Positions 10,301 through 18,354 are shown, counted from the stretch's first letter. The stretch is DNA of 64,000 nucleotides from Euryarchaeota archaeon UBA462 (GCA_002506755.1 DAYD01000013.1:109625-173624); one strand, 5' to 3'. Notes: a model not told the origin generated them from the letters alone. Numbers and translations are program-made.

Positions 10301-10484
10301 GAACGTGATGAATGCCTGGCTTTCCATTGGCCGTAGGCGGTCCTTCCAGAAATGTGAATGGCACTCCTGAATCCTTCCTTGAGCTTATCGATTCAGAGAA
10401 TGTACCCTCCTCTTCCCATTTCTTTACGATCGACCCTTCGAGAGAAACCGGGTCAAGGTCACCCGGAGAAACAGGCACGCTCAT
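7302..10484 (-). CDS. ileS: Isoleucyl-tRNA synthetase
   Basis: 1060-aa class I synthetase that charges tRNA-Ile. The HIGH box has the variant form GKPGIHH (residues 55-60) after LEGPPTAN. A large CP1 editing insertion follows, then the zinc-type cysteines CPDCGTEHC and CPQKGC. KMSKS lies in DGKKMSKSRGNV, and the C-terminal anticodon-binding helices follow. Full length for the archaeal/eukaryotic-like group. It is convergent with the BNR lipoprotein and divergent from the HMA-DUF4396 gene. The GIHH form retains both histidines of the HxGH pattern. Confidence 0.96.
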   Translation of the reverse strand: MSVPVSPGDLDPVSLEGSIVKKWEEEGTFSESISSRKDSGVPFTFLEGPPTANGKPGIHHVLSRLFKDMVCRWKSMEGHVVERKGGWDTHGLPVEIEVQKQLNLMSNEAIEKFGMKEFNQKCKESVWTYEEAWREMTERMGFWVDMEDPYVTLHDEYIESAWWSLKQMFEKGLLFRGHKVLPYCPQTGTSYSTHEVSQGYKEVSEPAVFVKFRIEGDDAAVLAWTTTPWTLPGNVGLAVGPELTYCRVRITEPPSDSWEGRGGAQVGEELILAKDLIGSVLRNHAEVIEEFNGSDLVGKAYSPLFPGAVEKGNSQTAWTIVPADFVTTTDGTGVVHTAVMYGEDDYRLGMEVGFPAQHTVGMDGAFVDGVHESLDGRYVKDCDDIIIDLLDSQGLLYREHEYTHDYPHCWRTDHPLLYYAMDSWFVRMTAVRDQILNHNSSVEWAPEWTGTKRMGEWLSNIKDWAISRERYWGTPIPVWICPDCGTEHCVGSIEEMSSMKTDSSPIPPELHRPYVDDVKLLCPQKGCSGEMIREPYVMDCWFDSGCASFAQWHYPFENEELFEGSFPVDYICEAVDQTRGWFYSLLAVATSVFDEPCFRRCLSLGHILDKDGKKMSKSRGNVVDPWSHFNKEGADSIRWYMTTQSAPWSPTNFDPNGVRESYAKMFLTLWNVYRFHADYAALDGFDPEDGSGFVEVAERSPLDRWVLSKLTDMADSYHSSFVSWDFHKAGRRLEDFVVNDLSNWYVRRSRRRLWDEADSNDKRACQHTLHEVLLIVCRLMSPVSPFMPDHIHRELTGSSVHLADWPVGSDIVERSLPPKDSTLEQEMRLVRSLAEAGRRIRVEAGRRQRLPCRTGWVVGGPDISRFSDILAEELNVEHLYSEEDLESFQKMVLEPNRKVLGGKCRSDLPAVLAELSESDPESLLLEIEAGIAALAGYEITMEDIEIRRVEKEGFAAQTLSLEEGDVSIVLDMYTDEDLLSKGIARDITRRVQAKRKELDLQVEDTINLSVWVDGVTLNMEDWQHVISETRAGNSSLNKGNPKSDFDKFEIDGSKISFQIR

Positions 10485-10557
10485 CGGCCAACCGACCTAT
10501 GGCTTTGTCTTGAACTTGAGGGGAACCGATTGAGTTTTTGAAAGAGAAATTGCAAGA

Positions 10558-10576
10558 CTTAAAATGCACTGTGCAT
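10558..10576 (+). promoter_or_regulatory. TATA box overlapping a perfect 13-nt inverted repeat
   Basis: CTTAAAAT (10558-10565) is centred about 26 nt before the ATG at 10588, fitting a leaderless start there. Overlapping its downstream edge is ATGCAC-T-GTGCAT (10564-10576), a perfect inverted repeat between TATA and start. That is a classic repressor position. A metal-responsive regulator is a guess from the HMA domain of the gene. Confidence 0.5.
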
Positions 10577-10587
10577 CACTTCAACCC

Positions 10588-11229
10588 ATGCCTGATATGA
10601 TTCGTCTAGACGTCGGGGGTATGACATGCGATGGCTGCTCTAACAACGTAAGGGCAGCTATTGAGCAACTGTCGGGGGTAGTTTCTGCGGTCGTTGACCA
10701 TAATCATGGTTTTGCAGAGGTAAGTCATAATGGAGTCTCTAGAACGGATTTGAGCAGTGCGGTAAGATCTGCTGGATATACTGTTGATGGCTTGGGGGAA
10801 GAATTCCATTGGCGGGATGGGAGTGTTTGGAGACAGTCCGCTCACAATACCAAATGGTGTCTGATCGGCTGCAGTATCGGAGACTTTGGAACCATTGCCG
10901 CATTTCAGTTCATTTTTACCGAATCCGGCTGGACCCCGATGATGATCATGGCACTGGCAATGTTCAATGGAATCCTGACCTCCATAGCTCTTGAGACCAT
11001 TATCCTCTCAGCTCAAATGGCGTTAAATGAAGCATTCAGAGTCGCTATCGGGATGTCCCTAATTTCTATGATTTCAATGGAGGCGGCAATGAACGCCGTA
11101 GACTTAGTCTTGACCGGTGGGGCTAAGCTTACCTGGTGGGTTATTGTACCGATGCTAGTTGCAGGATTCCTTACCCCATGGCCTTACAACTATTGGAGGT
11201 TGAAGAAATACGGTGTGGCTTGTCACTGA
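10588..11229 (+). CDS. Heavy-metal-associated (HMA) domain fused to DUF4396 membrane domain
   Basis: The N-terminus is an HMA domain with the metal-binding motif GGMTCDGCSNNV, followed by the usual beta-alpha-beta pattern. The C-terminal ~120 residues form four hydrophobic segments matching the DUF4396 membrane family (start ~ WCLIGCSIGDFG). Such proteins are thought to handle copper or another soft metal, but no transport function is established for DUF4396. An ATG at 10564 opens the frame earlier but lies inside the TATA/palindrome region, so 10588 is preferred; 10597 is also possible. It ends 9 bp before nadE. Confidence 0.8.
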   Translation: MPDMIRLDVGGMTCDGCSNNVRAAIEQLSGVVSAVVDHNHGFAEVSHNGVSRTDLSSAVRSAGYTVDGLGEEFHWRDGSVWRQSAHNTKWCLIGCSIGDFGTIAAFQFIFTESGWTPMMIMALAMFNGILTSIALETIILSAQMALNEAFRVAIGMSLISMISMEAAMNAVDLVLTGGAKLTWWVIVPMLVAGFLTPWPYNYWRLKKYGVACH

Positions 11230-11238
11230 GGTATTGAA

Positions 11239-12018
11239 ATGACCGAATGGCTGCAAGTAGCGCAGGAGATTGCCTCTTGGGTCCGTCAATATGCCGAGAG
11301 GAACTCAATACAAACTCTTGTCGTCGGCGCCTCCGGAGGTATTGACTCGGCAGTTACTTCGACCTTATGTGCTAAAACTGGGATGGAAACTATAGTATTG
11401 AACATGCCAATATACCAATACCAATCTCAATATGACCTATCAAAAAAACACATTGAATGGTTGCAGGCAAAATGGCCGAACGTTGACGGACGTGAGGTGG
11501 ATTTGACGTCGACATTCGATAGCTTCAGAGACGATCTAAATGGCAATAAAATAACAGATCTAGCCCTCGCCAACTCAAGGGCGAGGCTACGAATGGCCGC
11601 TCTTTATGCAATAGCCGGATCTAATGATGGAATCGTAGTAGGGACAGGAAACAGGGTAGAAGACTTTGGCGTTGGATTCTTTACGAAGTATGGTGATGGT
11701 GGAGTTGACATATCCCCAATAGCCGATCTATACAAATCTGAAGTCTACTCATTGGGCGAGGAGCTTGGAATATTGAAGCAGATTTTGGAGGCGCCCCCAA
11801 CCGATGGTCTGTGGGATGATGGGAGAACTGATGAGGATCAGATGGGAGCATCATACTCCGAGTTGGAATGGGCAATGTCAGTTGAAGAATCTAAATCAAT
11901 CGATAATTTATCTTCTAGGGAATTAGAAGTACTGGAGATATACCGAAGATTCAACGAGGAAAACAAACACAAGATGTCTCCAATACCGGTCTTCCATATG
12001 AAGAGAAACTTATTTTGA
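11239..12018 (+). CDS. nadE: NH3-dependent NAD synthetase
   Basis: 259-aa enzyme that amidates nicotinic acid adenine dinucleotide to NAD+. It carries the ATP-pyrophosphatase loop GASGGIDSAVTS (residues 30-41), and VGTGNRVEDFGVGFFTKYGD and APPTDGLWDDGRTDEDQ, which bind the deamido-NAD adenylate. It lacks the N-terminal glutaminase domain, so it uses ammonia. It is 9 bp from the preceding HMA gene and likely shares its transcript. Confidence 0.95.
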   Translation: MTEWLQVAQEIASWVRQYAERNSIQTLVVGASGGIDSAVTSTLCAKTGMETIVLNMPIYQYQSQYDLSKKHIEWLQAKWPNVDGREVDLTSTFDSFRDDLNGNKITDLALANSRARLRMAALYAIAGSNDGIVVGTGNRVEDFGVGFFTKYGDGGVDISPIADLYKSEVYSLGEELGILKQILEAPPTDGLWDDGRTDEDQMGASYSELEWAMSVEESKSIDNLSSRELEVLEIYRRFNEENKHKMSPIPVFHMKRNLF

Positions 12019-12033
12019 AGGGCGGTCATCAAT

Positions 12034-12192
12034 TTGGACGAAGATCAGACTAAAAGGGTGTATGTTAGGAAAAGTCGAGAATCATATAGCGGAATGGTCC
12101 TTGAATCCGTATTCAGATTTCTAATTAGAGCTATAGGAGTCATAGTCGCTTTGTCCCTAGCCCTCTTATTTTTCCCATTTTTCCAAGGTTAA
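12034..12192 (+). CDS. Small single-span membrane protein (52 aa)
   Basis: A short open frame immediately after nadE, starting with TTG. The product has a charged N-terminal half (DEDQTKRVYVRKSRES) followed by one hydrophobic helix (LIRAIGVIVALSLALLFFP) and stops at TAA. Its location in an otherwise gapless operon, the clean hydrophobic helix and positive-inside charge pattern support a real gene. It is below usual size cut-offs. Function unknown; a later GTG start is possible. Confidence 0.5.
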   Translation: MDEDQTKRVYVRKSRESYSGMVLESVFRFLIRAIGVIVALSLALLFFPFFQG

Positions 12193-12202
12193 TTGATACT
12201 AA

Positions 12203-13081
12203 TCACCTGTCTCTGCGATCCTCTACTTTTTTCTTGTATTCCTTGTTAGAATCTTCTTCGGTCCACCCTCCAAGGTGAAGTCCTCCAGTTTTATGAACCC
12301 CTCCCCTCCTGTTTCCTTTTCTGGGTTTTCTGTAGACATCCTTCTTCTCGGAATGCCTCGTGAATGCCTTAGGAAGCCCATCGTCACCCCTCTCTTGACC
12401 AGATAGGGAATAAGCTCTCCATTCTGCCTTATTGGCTTCGGATTTTGTTATGCCAAGCTCCTCCTTTTCGGTTGAGAACAAATTAATAATTATGCCAATA
12501 AGCATCAAAAGTATCGAACCACAGAGCATACTTCTTCCTGAAGCCAGACCGGACCGAAACCACTCTATCAACCAAGATCCAAAACTTAATTCTGATGGTT
12601 CACTTTCCTGAAGTAGACTAACGAAGTAATTCGACTCAAATGTGTAATTACCCCATGAACATCTAGGAAGTGAGCTATTCTCCGGGTCATAACATATTTG
12701 TCCTACGTAAATCATATCTTCGACGTCGTTTCTCTCGAACCCCTCAACGCATTTTTCGTTGAATCTTACTACTTCAAAATCCTTTGAGGAGTTGTTAGAA
12801 TCCTCAGTGTGAACTGTAATTTCAATCAATGAACACAAGTCGTAGAGTCCATCTTCATCATCATCCAAATACTCTCCAAAGGTGTAGACCGCCCAACCTA
12901 GTGTATCCGTGCCATGATCTTCCAGAGTCAGGTTCCCTCCCATTCCTGAGTAATCGAAGTCCACGTTTTCCTCATCCTCGGAATCAAAGAATGGAAAAGG
13001 TGTCGAGGTCAAAAAAAAGACAGTACTAACAAACATCAGAGTTCCAGAAATGGCCATTGTGATTCCAGCTACAGGGTTCAT
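12203..13081 (-). CDS. Two-span membrane protein, unknown function
   Basis: 292 aa. A hydrophobic N-terminal helix (residues ~5-27) is followed by an acidic, probably external domain with four cysteines and several N-glycosylation sequons (NLT, NSS, NYT). A second helix (about 182-200) and a basic cytoplasmic tail rich in Lys/Arg/Gly end the protein. The acidic stretch DDDEDGLYDLC resembles a calcium-binding Asp loop but is a single copy. No family recognised. It is convergent with the small TTG gene and belongs to a patch of lineage-specific membrane proteins. Confidence 0.65.
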   Translation of the reverse strand: MNPVAGITMAISGTLMFVSTVFFLTSTPFPFFDSEDEENVDFDYSGMGGNLTLEDHGTDTLGWAVYTFGEYLDDDEDGLYDLCSLIEITVHTEDSNNSSKDFEVVRFNEKCVEGFERNDVEDMIYVGQICYDPENSSLPRCSWGNYTFESNYFVSLLQESEPSELSFGSWLIEWFRSGLASGRSMLCGSILLMLIGIIINLFSTEKEELGITKSEANKAEWRAYSLSGQERGDDGLPKAFTRHSEKKDVYRKPRKGNRRGGVHKTGGLHLGGWTEEDSNKEYKKKVEDRRDR

Positions 13082-13148
13082 TCAACCTACCTGTCGCAGC
13101 AGTATTGAATCAAGTTTGTTGCGCCGAGAACTATTGTTGTATAGTATC

Positions 13149-13541
13149 CTAAACTAATGAGATAATTGCGATCGACCATAATAATAGCCAAAATCTTGCC
13201 AATCTTCGTCGTCGGCGTGGAGCTTTTCTAGAAATTGAGATTCTAAAAAGCAGTAAGAAGGACAACAGTCCAGATGCTATTGCTACAATTAGTGCATGGC
13301 CTCCCAATATCCAGGTCTGATATGACTCCGAATGGCTAATCTGAGATCTATCTGAGCCAGCATAAATCATTGCCAGAGAAGCTAGGCTTACTACTTGGCC
13401 AATCAGTAGGATAGCAGCCGAAGACTCTCCCGATGATCTGCCCCAGTTGTGAGATTTGGGCCTCCATTCTTTCGAAATCGCCTTTTCCTTATAGGAAGAA
13501 TCGTCCCTGTTGGACCACCTAGACCTGGGCGAAACCCCCAT
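13149..13541 (-). CDS. Small membrane protein, unknown function
   Basis: 130 aa with a hydrophilic, Ser/Arg-rich N-terminus of about 40 residues and three hydrophobic helices separated by short loops, including a strongly basic RKAPRRRRRLAR turn that should be cytoplasmic. No recognisable family. A TATA-like element about 24 nt upstream fits a leaderless start at this ATG. Confidence 0.55.
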   Translation of the reverse strand: MGVSPRSRWSNRDDSSYKEKAISKEWRPKSHNWGRSSGESSAAILLIGQVVSLASLAMIYAGSDRSQISHSESYQTWILGGHALIVAIASGLLSFLLLFRISISRKAPRRRRRLARFWLLLWSIAIISLV

Positions 13542-13560
13542 AATGTTCCAAAATCATGAA

Positions 13561-13568
13561 GATATATT
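13561..13568 (-). promoter_or_regulatory. TATA box for the gene at 13149-13541
   Basis: AATATATC read on the minus strand is centred about 24 nt before the ATG at 13541. The element is near-symmetric and could also serve the divergent plus-strand gene. Confidence 0.4.
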
Positions 13569-13571
13569 TGC

Positions 13572-13952
13572 TTGTTGATGGAACATAACTTACACAAGTC
13601 GAACTCTGCAGGGGTGGTTGTGGATTATATCGAGCTAACCGAGACAGCCTCCCTCGGAATGTGCAGCCTAGCGGTTTTTCTCTGGATGTCAATCGGATCA
13701 CTCTCTAGAACTCAAAGAAGCGAGTTAATAGCTCAAAGGGTGATCGCTGGCATTTGTCTTACTTCAGCGGCTTTACTGTTCGTACTGCACTACTCTGGTG
13801 GAGAGATATGGGGTTCTGAAAATATAGCCAGACCCTTTGGGGTAATCGCAATAATAGTCGCCTTATCCTCAATGATTAACATCAAGGGTAAAGATGTACA
13901 AGGAGAAGCTAATCCGCATAAGATAATGAAAGCAAGAATCGAAGATGAGTAA
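13572..13952 (+). CDS. Small membrane protein, unknown function
   Basis: Up to 126 aa with three hydrophobic stretches (roughly 27-44, 55-70, 86-103) and a charged tail. The start is uncertain: TTG at 13572, ATG at 13578, or a GTG near 13614 preceded by a purine-rich run. It is divergent from the preceding small membrane protein and ends one base before the NifU-like gene on the other strand. No family recognised. Confidence 0.5.
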   Translation: MLMEHNLHKSNSAGVVVDYIELTETASLGMCSLAVFLWMSIGSLSRTQRSELIAQRVIAGICLTSAALLFVLHYSGGEIWGSENIARPFGVIAIIVALSSMINIKGKDVQGEANPHKIMKARIEDE

Positions 13953-13953
13953 T

Positions 13954-14265
13954 TTACTCAGAGTTCAACTTGTCATCAATGAAAGATCTCATGTATGCTG
14001 GCAACTCTCCATTTACGAACACCACATCATTTACCTCTTCCAGCTTCATTAGAGAATAATAGATCTGCATAGCCGTCATTGGAGTTGCACTGCAGCCCGT
14101 GCATCCCCCTTCGAGAGAAATCATGATCACTCCGTCAGTAGTATCCATCACGTTAACCTCGCCATCATGAGCATCCAGAACCGCCTGTACTGGGCCCACC
14201 GAATCTAGAATCAGCTGCTTGTCAACCATTGCTATCGAACTCATGAGGGACCGGGGGTCTTTCAA
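13954..14265 (-). CDS. NifU C-terminal-like Fe-S cluster protein
   Basis: Up to 103 aa, matching the NifU C-terminal (Nfu) domain: a helix-strand fold with LDAHDGEVNVMD, then the cluster-binding pair GGCTGCSATP (Cys55, Cys58). Such proteins assemble or carry 4Fe-4S clusters to target enzymes in the cytosol. Targets in this window could include the Fe-S oxidoreductase and the molybdenum hydroxylase, which is inference. Later in-frame starts (MSSIAM at 14244, MVDKQ at 14229) fit the usual domain length better. Confidence 0.82.
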   Translation of the reverse strand: MKDPRSLMSSIAMVDKQLILDSVGPVQAVLDAHDGEVNVMDTTDGVIMISLEGGCTGCSATPMTAMQIYYSLMKLEEVNDVVFVNGELPAYMRSFIDDKLNSE

Positions 14266-14292
14266 ACAATTGCCCCTGCGAGGTCTGAAAAC

Positions 14293-15192
14293 ATGGTTAC
14301 GAGAATTATTCTGATTGACTTACTGGTGGAAAGATCGGAGTTCGGTCATGGAGGTAATCAGGAAGTGGTTTATCCTATCGCCAAGTTTGGTCCGGTAGAT
14401 GTTATTCTCCTAACTCCACAAATGCAATCAGAAGAATCTGGATTTAGGGCAGAAGAAGAAGGACTAGCACCACTTTCTTTGATAGACGTCCCCAAATGGG
14501 ACGACGAATTCCCATTTTGGCAGGAGTGTAAGTTGGAGTTGGCAGGCAATGCTGTTACCTTTAGGAGGTTTGCTATGCCATTACATGGGGATGATGAACG
14601 AATTGCCGATTGGATCGAGAGAATTTCTCCCGATGCGGTAGTCTGTAGTGGATCTAGGAGAAATGTTACTACTTGGGAGGAATGGATGGATGGCGCCGCT
14701 TCCTTGCTTAGAAGCTCGTCATTGACCGGTATCCCGACACTTGGCATTTGCTTTGGGCACCAACTTCTCTGCAAATCCTTGGGCGCTAATGTTGAGAGGG
14801 CAGATACATTTTCTAGCGGAGTTTGGGACTTAGAATTAACTGATATGGGAAAATCTGACGTCCTATTCTCATCCAGAAGAAGTGGAATTAATGATTCCCC
14901 CGTGGCTCTTTATTCTCATCAAGACCATGTCACCTCGGTGCCTAGTAGTTGTACTCTATTAGGGTCTGCAGATCATAATAGGGTTACAGCTATCAGAGTT
15001 AATGATAATCAGGGAAATCCTCTGCAGTCATGGGGAGTACAATTCCACCCGGAGGCTGCTAGGGCTAGGGTGAACAGGGCCTTTGAATGGGGTCACATAA
15101 CAAAGGAAGAATTGGACTCATTCCAGAGAGAGCATGATGGTGCCGGAGTCCTAAGCTCATTCGCTTCGGTTGTCCGAGCCAATCTAACGTAA
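14293..15192 (+). CDS. Class I glutamine amidotransferase (GMP-synthase-like GATase)
   Basis: 299 aa with a complete glutamine amidotransferase triad: nucleophile elbow GICFGHQLL with Cys153, and the His-Glu motif GVQFHPEAA near residue 255. No synthetase domain is attached. It resembles the stand-alone GMP-synthase-like GATases of uncertain substrate. The N-terminal ~100 residues are longer than in a minimal domain. It ends where the pyrophosphatase frame opens, but that gene has its own promoter-like sequence. Confidence 0.8.
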   Translation: MVTRIILIDLLVERSEFGHGGNQEVVYPIAKFGPVDVILLTPQMQSEESGFRAEEEGLAPLSLIDVPKWDDEFPFWQECKLELAGNAVTFRRFAMPLHGDDERIADWIERISPDAVVCSGSRRNVTTWEEWMDGAASLLRSSSLTGIPTLGICFGHQLLCKSLGANVERADTFSSGVWDLELTDMGKSDVLFSSRRSGINDSPVALYSHQDHVTSVPSSCTLLGSADHNRVTAIRVNDNQGNPLQSWGVQFHPEAARARVNRAFEWGHITKEELDSFQREHDGAGVLSSFASVVRANLT

Positions 15193-15224
15193 TGCACTAT
15201 GGCACATTTTGGATTGGATTTGGA

Positions 15225-15232
15225 TTAAATAC
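15225..15232 (+). promoter_or_regulatory. Probable TATA box for the pyrophosphatase
   Basis: TTAAATAC lies about 42 nt before the ATG at 15270, predicting a short leader. It falls inside the N-terminal extension of the open frame that begins at 15192, which argues for the later start. Confidence 0.4.
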
Positions 15233-15269
15233 GCCACTCTTTTCGCCCGGCAGAACCGATGGTGGAATA

Positions 15270-17348
15270 ATGGACGGAGAACAAGTAGGTATACTGGGCA
15301 TTGCAGCTGGACTTTTCGGATTGGCAGTTGCATTCTTCCTGTACAACAAGGTGAATTCGATTAAGATAGAGAACGAAACTGTGGCCAAGATCACAGGGAG
15401 GATACAGGATGGAGCAATGGCATTTTTGTTTGCAGAATATAGGATGCTGTCAATATTTATCGTTGTAGTGGCCGCTTTATTGTTTATCGGTCCGGAAAAA
15501 GATGGTCTGGGTCTGGAGACAATGATCGCTTTCGTGATTGGTGCCCTTTGCAGCGTCGCAGCTGGGTTCTCAGGAATGCGATCTGCAACCAGTGCCAATG
15601 GTAGGACTGCGCAGGCTGCTGCTGATGGGGGGCAACCAGAAGCTCTGACCACATCATACAACGGAGGTGCCGTGATGGGACTCGCGGTAGGGGGCCTGGG
15701 GCTCTTTGGGATTTCAATTATGTACTATTTCACAGAAACCGAGTTTCTGACCGTTGACAATATCGCAGGTTTCGGAATGGGCGCGTCATCCATAGCTCTG
15801 TTCGCTAGGGTCGGAGGTGGAATATACACCAAGGCTGCAGATGTAGGAGCGGATTTGGTTGGCAAGGTCGAGGCTGGAATCCCTGAGGACGACCCTCGCA
15901 ACCCCGGAGTTATAGCCGACAATGTCGGAGACAATGTTGGTGATGTAGCAGGTATGGGAGCGGATATATTCGAGTCGTTCGTTGGAAGCATAATTGCGGC
16001 AATGGTGATCGCTTATGCCGCAAATGAGACATTGGGCAGCGATTACGTGATGATTCCGATTGTCCTTGCTATCGTGGGATACATTGCCTCCATTGTGGGG
16101 GTTTTCTCAATAACAGCCATGAAGAATATGGATCCAGGCGCAGCACTAAGGAATACAACTTTCATTGGTGCTGGCCTTTTCATTGCTGGTGGATTCGTTG
16201 CACTGAACTATCTTGATCTTGATACAACTGTGATCCAAGCTGTAGCTATAGGCGCACTAGTGGGCATTCTAATCGGGCTTGTCACGGAATATTACACTGG
16301 AATAGAGGATGTCTTTGGCGTCAAGGTCCAAGCCATTCCATACATAGGTGAAGCCAGTAAAACTGGAAGTGCTACAAATGCCATAGCAGGTTTAGCAGTT
16401 GGGATGCAATCTGTTTTCCTCCCTGTGCTACTTATGGCAGCTGGGATTTTTGGAGCCAATCATGTCATGGGCGGTGGAGATGCTGGATTGTATGGCATAG
16501 CTATGGCGGCAATGGGCATGCTCGGCACTGTGGGAGTCACTATGACTGTCGATGCTTATGGTCCAGTTGCTGACAATGCAGGTGGAATAGCCGAGATGTC
16601 GGGACTTGGCGACGACGTAAGGGAAATCACAGATGGACTGGACTCCATAGGAAATACAACTGCAGCTATTGGAAAGGGCTTCGCAATAGGAAGTGCAGCG
16701 CTTACCGCACTTGCCCTCTTCGCGGCTTTCAAGACCAGCGCAGACCTTCAGGCAGCAGACCTCAGCCTGACAGAGCCGCTTGTAGTGATCGGGCTGCTTG
16801 TGGGAGCATCGCTTCCTTTCGTGGTTGCTGCTATGACAATGAAGTCGGTTGGCAGAGCCGCAGAGGATATGATTACCGAGATAAGGAGACAATTTAGGGA
16901 GATCGACGGACTTTTGGAAGGAAGAGATGGAGTAGAGCCCGACAGTGCAACATGTGTCGAAATATCGACCAAAGCCGCGCTTAGGGAAATGGTCATGCCA
17001 GGCGTTGTTGCAGTGTCAGCACCGGTAATTATCGGTATCTTACTAGGAAGTGCAGCTCTAGGTGGAGCCCTAGCTGGAGCTACTGCGTCCGGAGTTCTAA
17101 TGGCACTCTTCATGGCTAATGCTGGAGGAGCATGGGACAACGCGAAGAAGGCAATTGAGCAAGGCCACATAGATGGGGCCTCAAAAGGTGACGAAGCCCA
17201 TGGTGCCGCAGTTGTGGGAGATACAATAGGAGACCCATTCAAGGATACTAGTGGGCCATCACTAAACATCCTGATCAAGTTGATGAGTATCGTCAGTGTT
17301 GTGATAGCCGGCCTTCTAACCAAGACAGGAGAGCTAGGTGCGCTCTGA
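15270..17348 (+). CDS. hppA: Membrane-bound ion-pumping pyrophosphatase, K+-dependent type
   Basis: Integral membrane pump of about 692 aa that couples pyrophosphate hydrolysis to H+ or Na+ export; around 16 helices. Substrate motifs are intact: DVGADLVGKVE (191-201) with DNVGDNVGDVAGMGAD, and the mirrored DAYGPVADNAGGIAEM and GDTIGDPFKDTSGP. At the K+ determinant the sequence is GNTTAAIGKGF (Ala465), the pattern of K+-dependent enzymes; K+-independent ones have Lys there. Whether it moves Na+ or H+ is not decided here. The frame opens at 15192, but a TATA box in that extension and the family N-terminus support ATG 15270. Confidence 0.95.
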   Translation: MDGEQVGILGIAAGLFGLAVAFFLYNKVNSIKIENETVAKITGRIQDGAMAFLFAEYRMLSIFIVVVAALLFIGPEKDGLGLETMIAFVIGALCSVAAGFSGMRSATSANGRTAQAAADGGQPEALTTSYNGGAVMGLAVGGLGLFGISIMYYFTETEFLTVDNIAGFGMGASSIALFARVGGGIYTKAADVGADLVGKVEAGIPEDDPRNPGVIADNVGDNVGDVAGMGADIFESFVGSIIAAMVIAYAANETLGSDYVMIPIVLAIVGYIASIVGVFSITAMKNMDPGAALRNTTFIGAGLFIAGGFVALNYLDLDTTVIQAVAIGALVGILIGLVTEYYTGIEDVFGVKVQAIPYIGEASKTGSATNAIAGLAVGMQSVFLPVLLMAAGIFGANHVMGGGDAGLYGIAMAAMGMLGTVGVTMTVDAYGPVADNAGGIAEMSGLGDDVREITDGLDSIGNTTAAIGKGFAIGSAALTALALFAAFKTSADLQAADLSLTEPLVVIGLLVGASLPFVVAAMTMKSVGRAAEDMITEIRRQFREIDGLLEGRDGVEPDSATCVEISTKAALREMVMPGVVAVSAPVIIGILLGSAALGGALAGATASGVLMALFMANAGGAWDNAKKAIEQGHIDGASKGDEAHGAAVVGDTIGDPFKDTSGPSLNILIKLMSIVSVVIAGLLTKTGELGAL

Positions 17349-17394
17349 TCCCGGGAAGCGTCAGACTCATGAGGCCCTTGTTCACGTGGCGTAA

Positions 17395-18354
17395 ATGATG
17401 AAAGGCGGAGCAGTTGTCACTCTCGTAGTTCTGCTTGCTTCTTGTTTATCAGGTTGTATTAGTGGTTCCGATACTGAAAAAAGTGGCGATCAGGGACCTA
17501 TTGATGCTCCATCCTGGGAAGTTGGAGACTGGTGGCTATACACCTTCTCTACGCCAGAATTTAGTGATGACACAACTAGGCTTGTAGTTGCCAGTACGAG
17601 TGAAGAGGATGGTACGGCATATATGCTTGCAATCTCCAGCTTAACAGAGGCAAGGAGACATGCAGTATTGAATCACAACCCGTTTCTTGGGAGGATCACC
17701 CACTCTGATCTAAGTGCATTTGAGAACGGAGAGCCGCAAACAGTTCTCAATTTTCCATTAGAAGAAGGAAACTCATGGTCATTTACACTATTTTCTATCG
17801 AGTGGGAAGCAATTGTCTCGGATTTGAACGGCGGTATAGTCACAGTAGTCGCGACATCTAATGATGGCTCAAGATTGGACTATGTTTTTGATAGTGAAGC
17901 GGGATTTTTCTCCACGTTCATTTGGAAGGATCAGTCAGGCATAGATAATCTCAGAATGATGCTGTCAGACAGAGGGGAAGGTCACACGGGGGATGTATAC
18001 TTCGTAAGGGGTGGAGACTGGTTTAGCGATACTTGGGAAGATACTGGAACCGACTTTGAATTTAGGGATACCTTCCTGGTCAATGACCATCCCTCCGACG
18101 GAGGCTGGGATGAGATGATTTACTTCCTAGATGCAGAAAGTGGCTCTGGATCGACGATAACTATGACTCTACGGGACCACTTGTCAGTTTCCGCTCTTGA
18201 GAGGGTATGGGGTCCAGGGGCTAGTGAGATAGGTACTCTAGGTACTATTCCATCTCCCTCAGAAGAGTACACTCTGACAGCTACATTCACAGGAGGATCT
18301 ACATTCTTGAGGATCATGATTGCAGGTGGATTAACGGAATCATGGAGTCTCTAG
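17395..18354 (+). CDS. Lipoprotein, unknown function
   Basis: 319 aa with a signal peptide ending in the lipobox LSGC (Cys21), so probably anchored to the outer face of the membrane. The mature part is acidic and beta-rich in appearance (repeated WEVGDWWLYTF-like and GGDWFSDTWED segments), without catalytic motifs I recognise. It follows hppA by 46 bp on the same strand and is convergent with the glutaredoxin, overlapping it by 4 bp at the 3' ends. Confidence 0.7.
   Translation: MMKGGAVVTLVVLLASCLSGCISGSDTEKSGDQGPIDAPSWEVGDWWLYTFSTPEFSDDTTRLVVASTSEEDGTAYMLAISSLTEARRHAVLNHNPFLGRITHSDLSAFENGEPQTVLNFPLEEGNSWSFTLFSIEWEAIVSDLNGGIVTVVATSNDGSRLDYVFDSEAGFFSTFIWKDQSGIDNLRMMLSDRGEGHTGDVYFVRGGDWFSDTWEDTGTDFEFRDTFLVNDHPSDGGWDEMIYFLDAESGSGSTITMTLRDHLSVSALERVWGPGASEIGTLGTIPSPSEEYTLTATFTGGSTFLRIMIAGGLTESWSL

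Noticed and set aside
16748..17323. 191-codon minus-strand frame inside the pyrophosphatase
   Set aside because: Antisense to a conserved membrane protein; Ala/Ser/Pro-rich product without motif.
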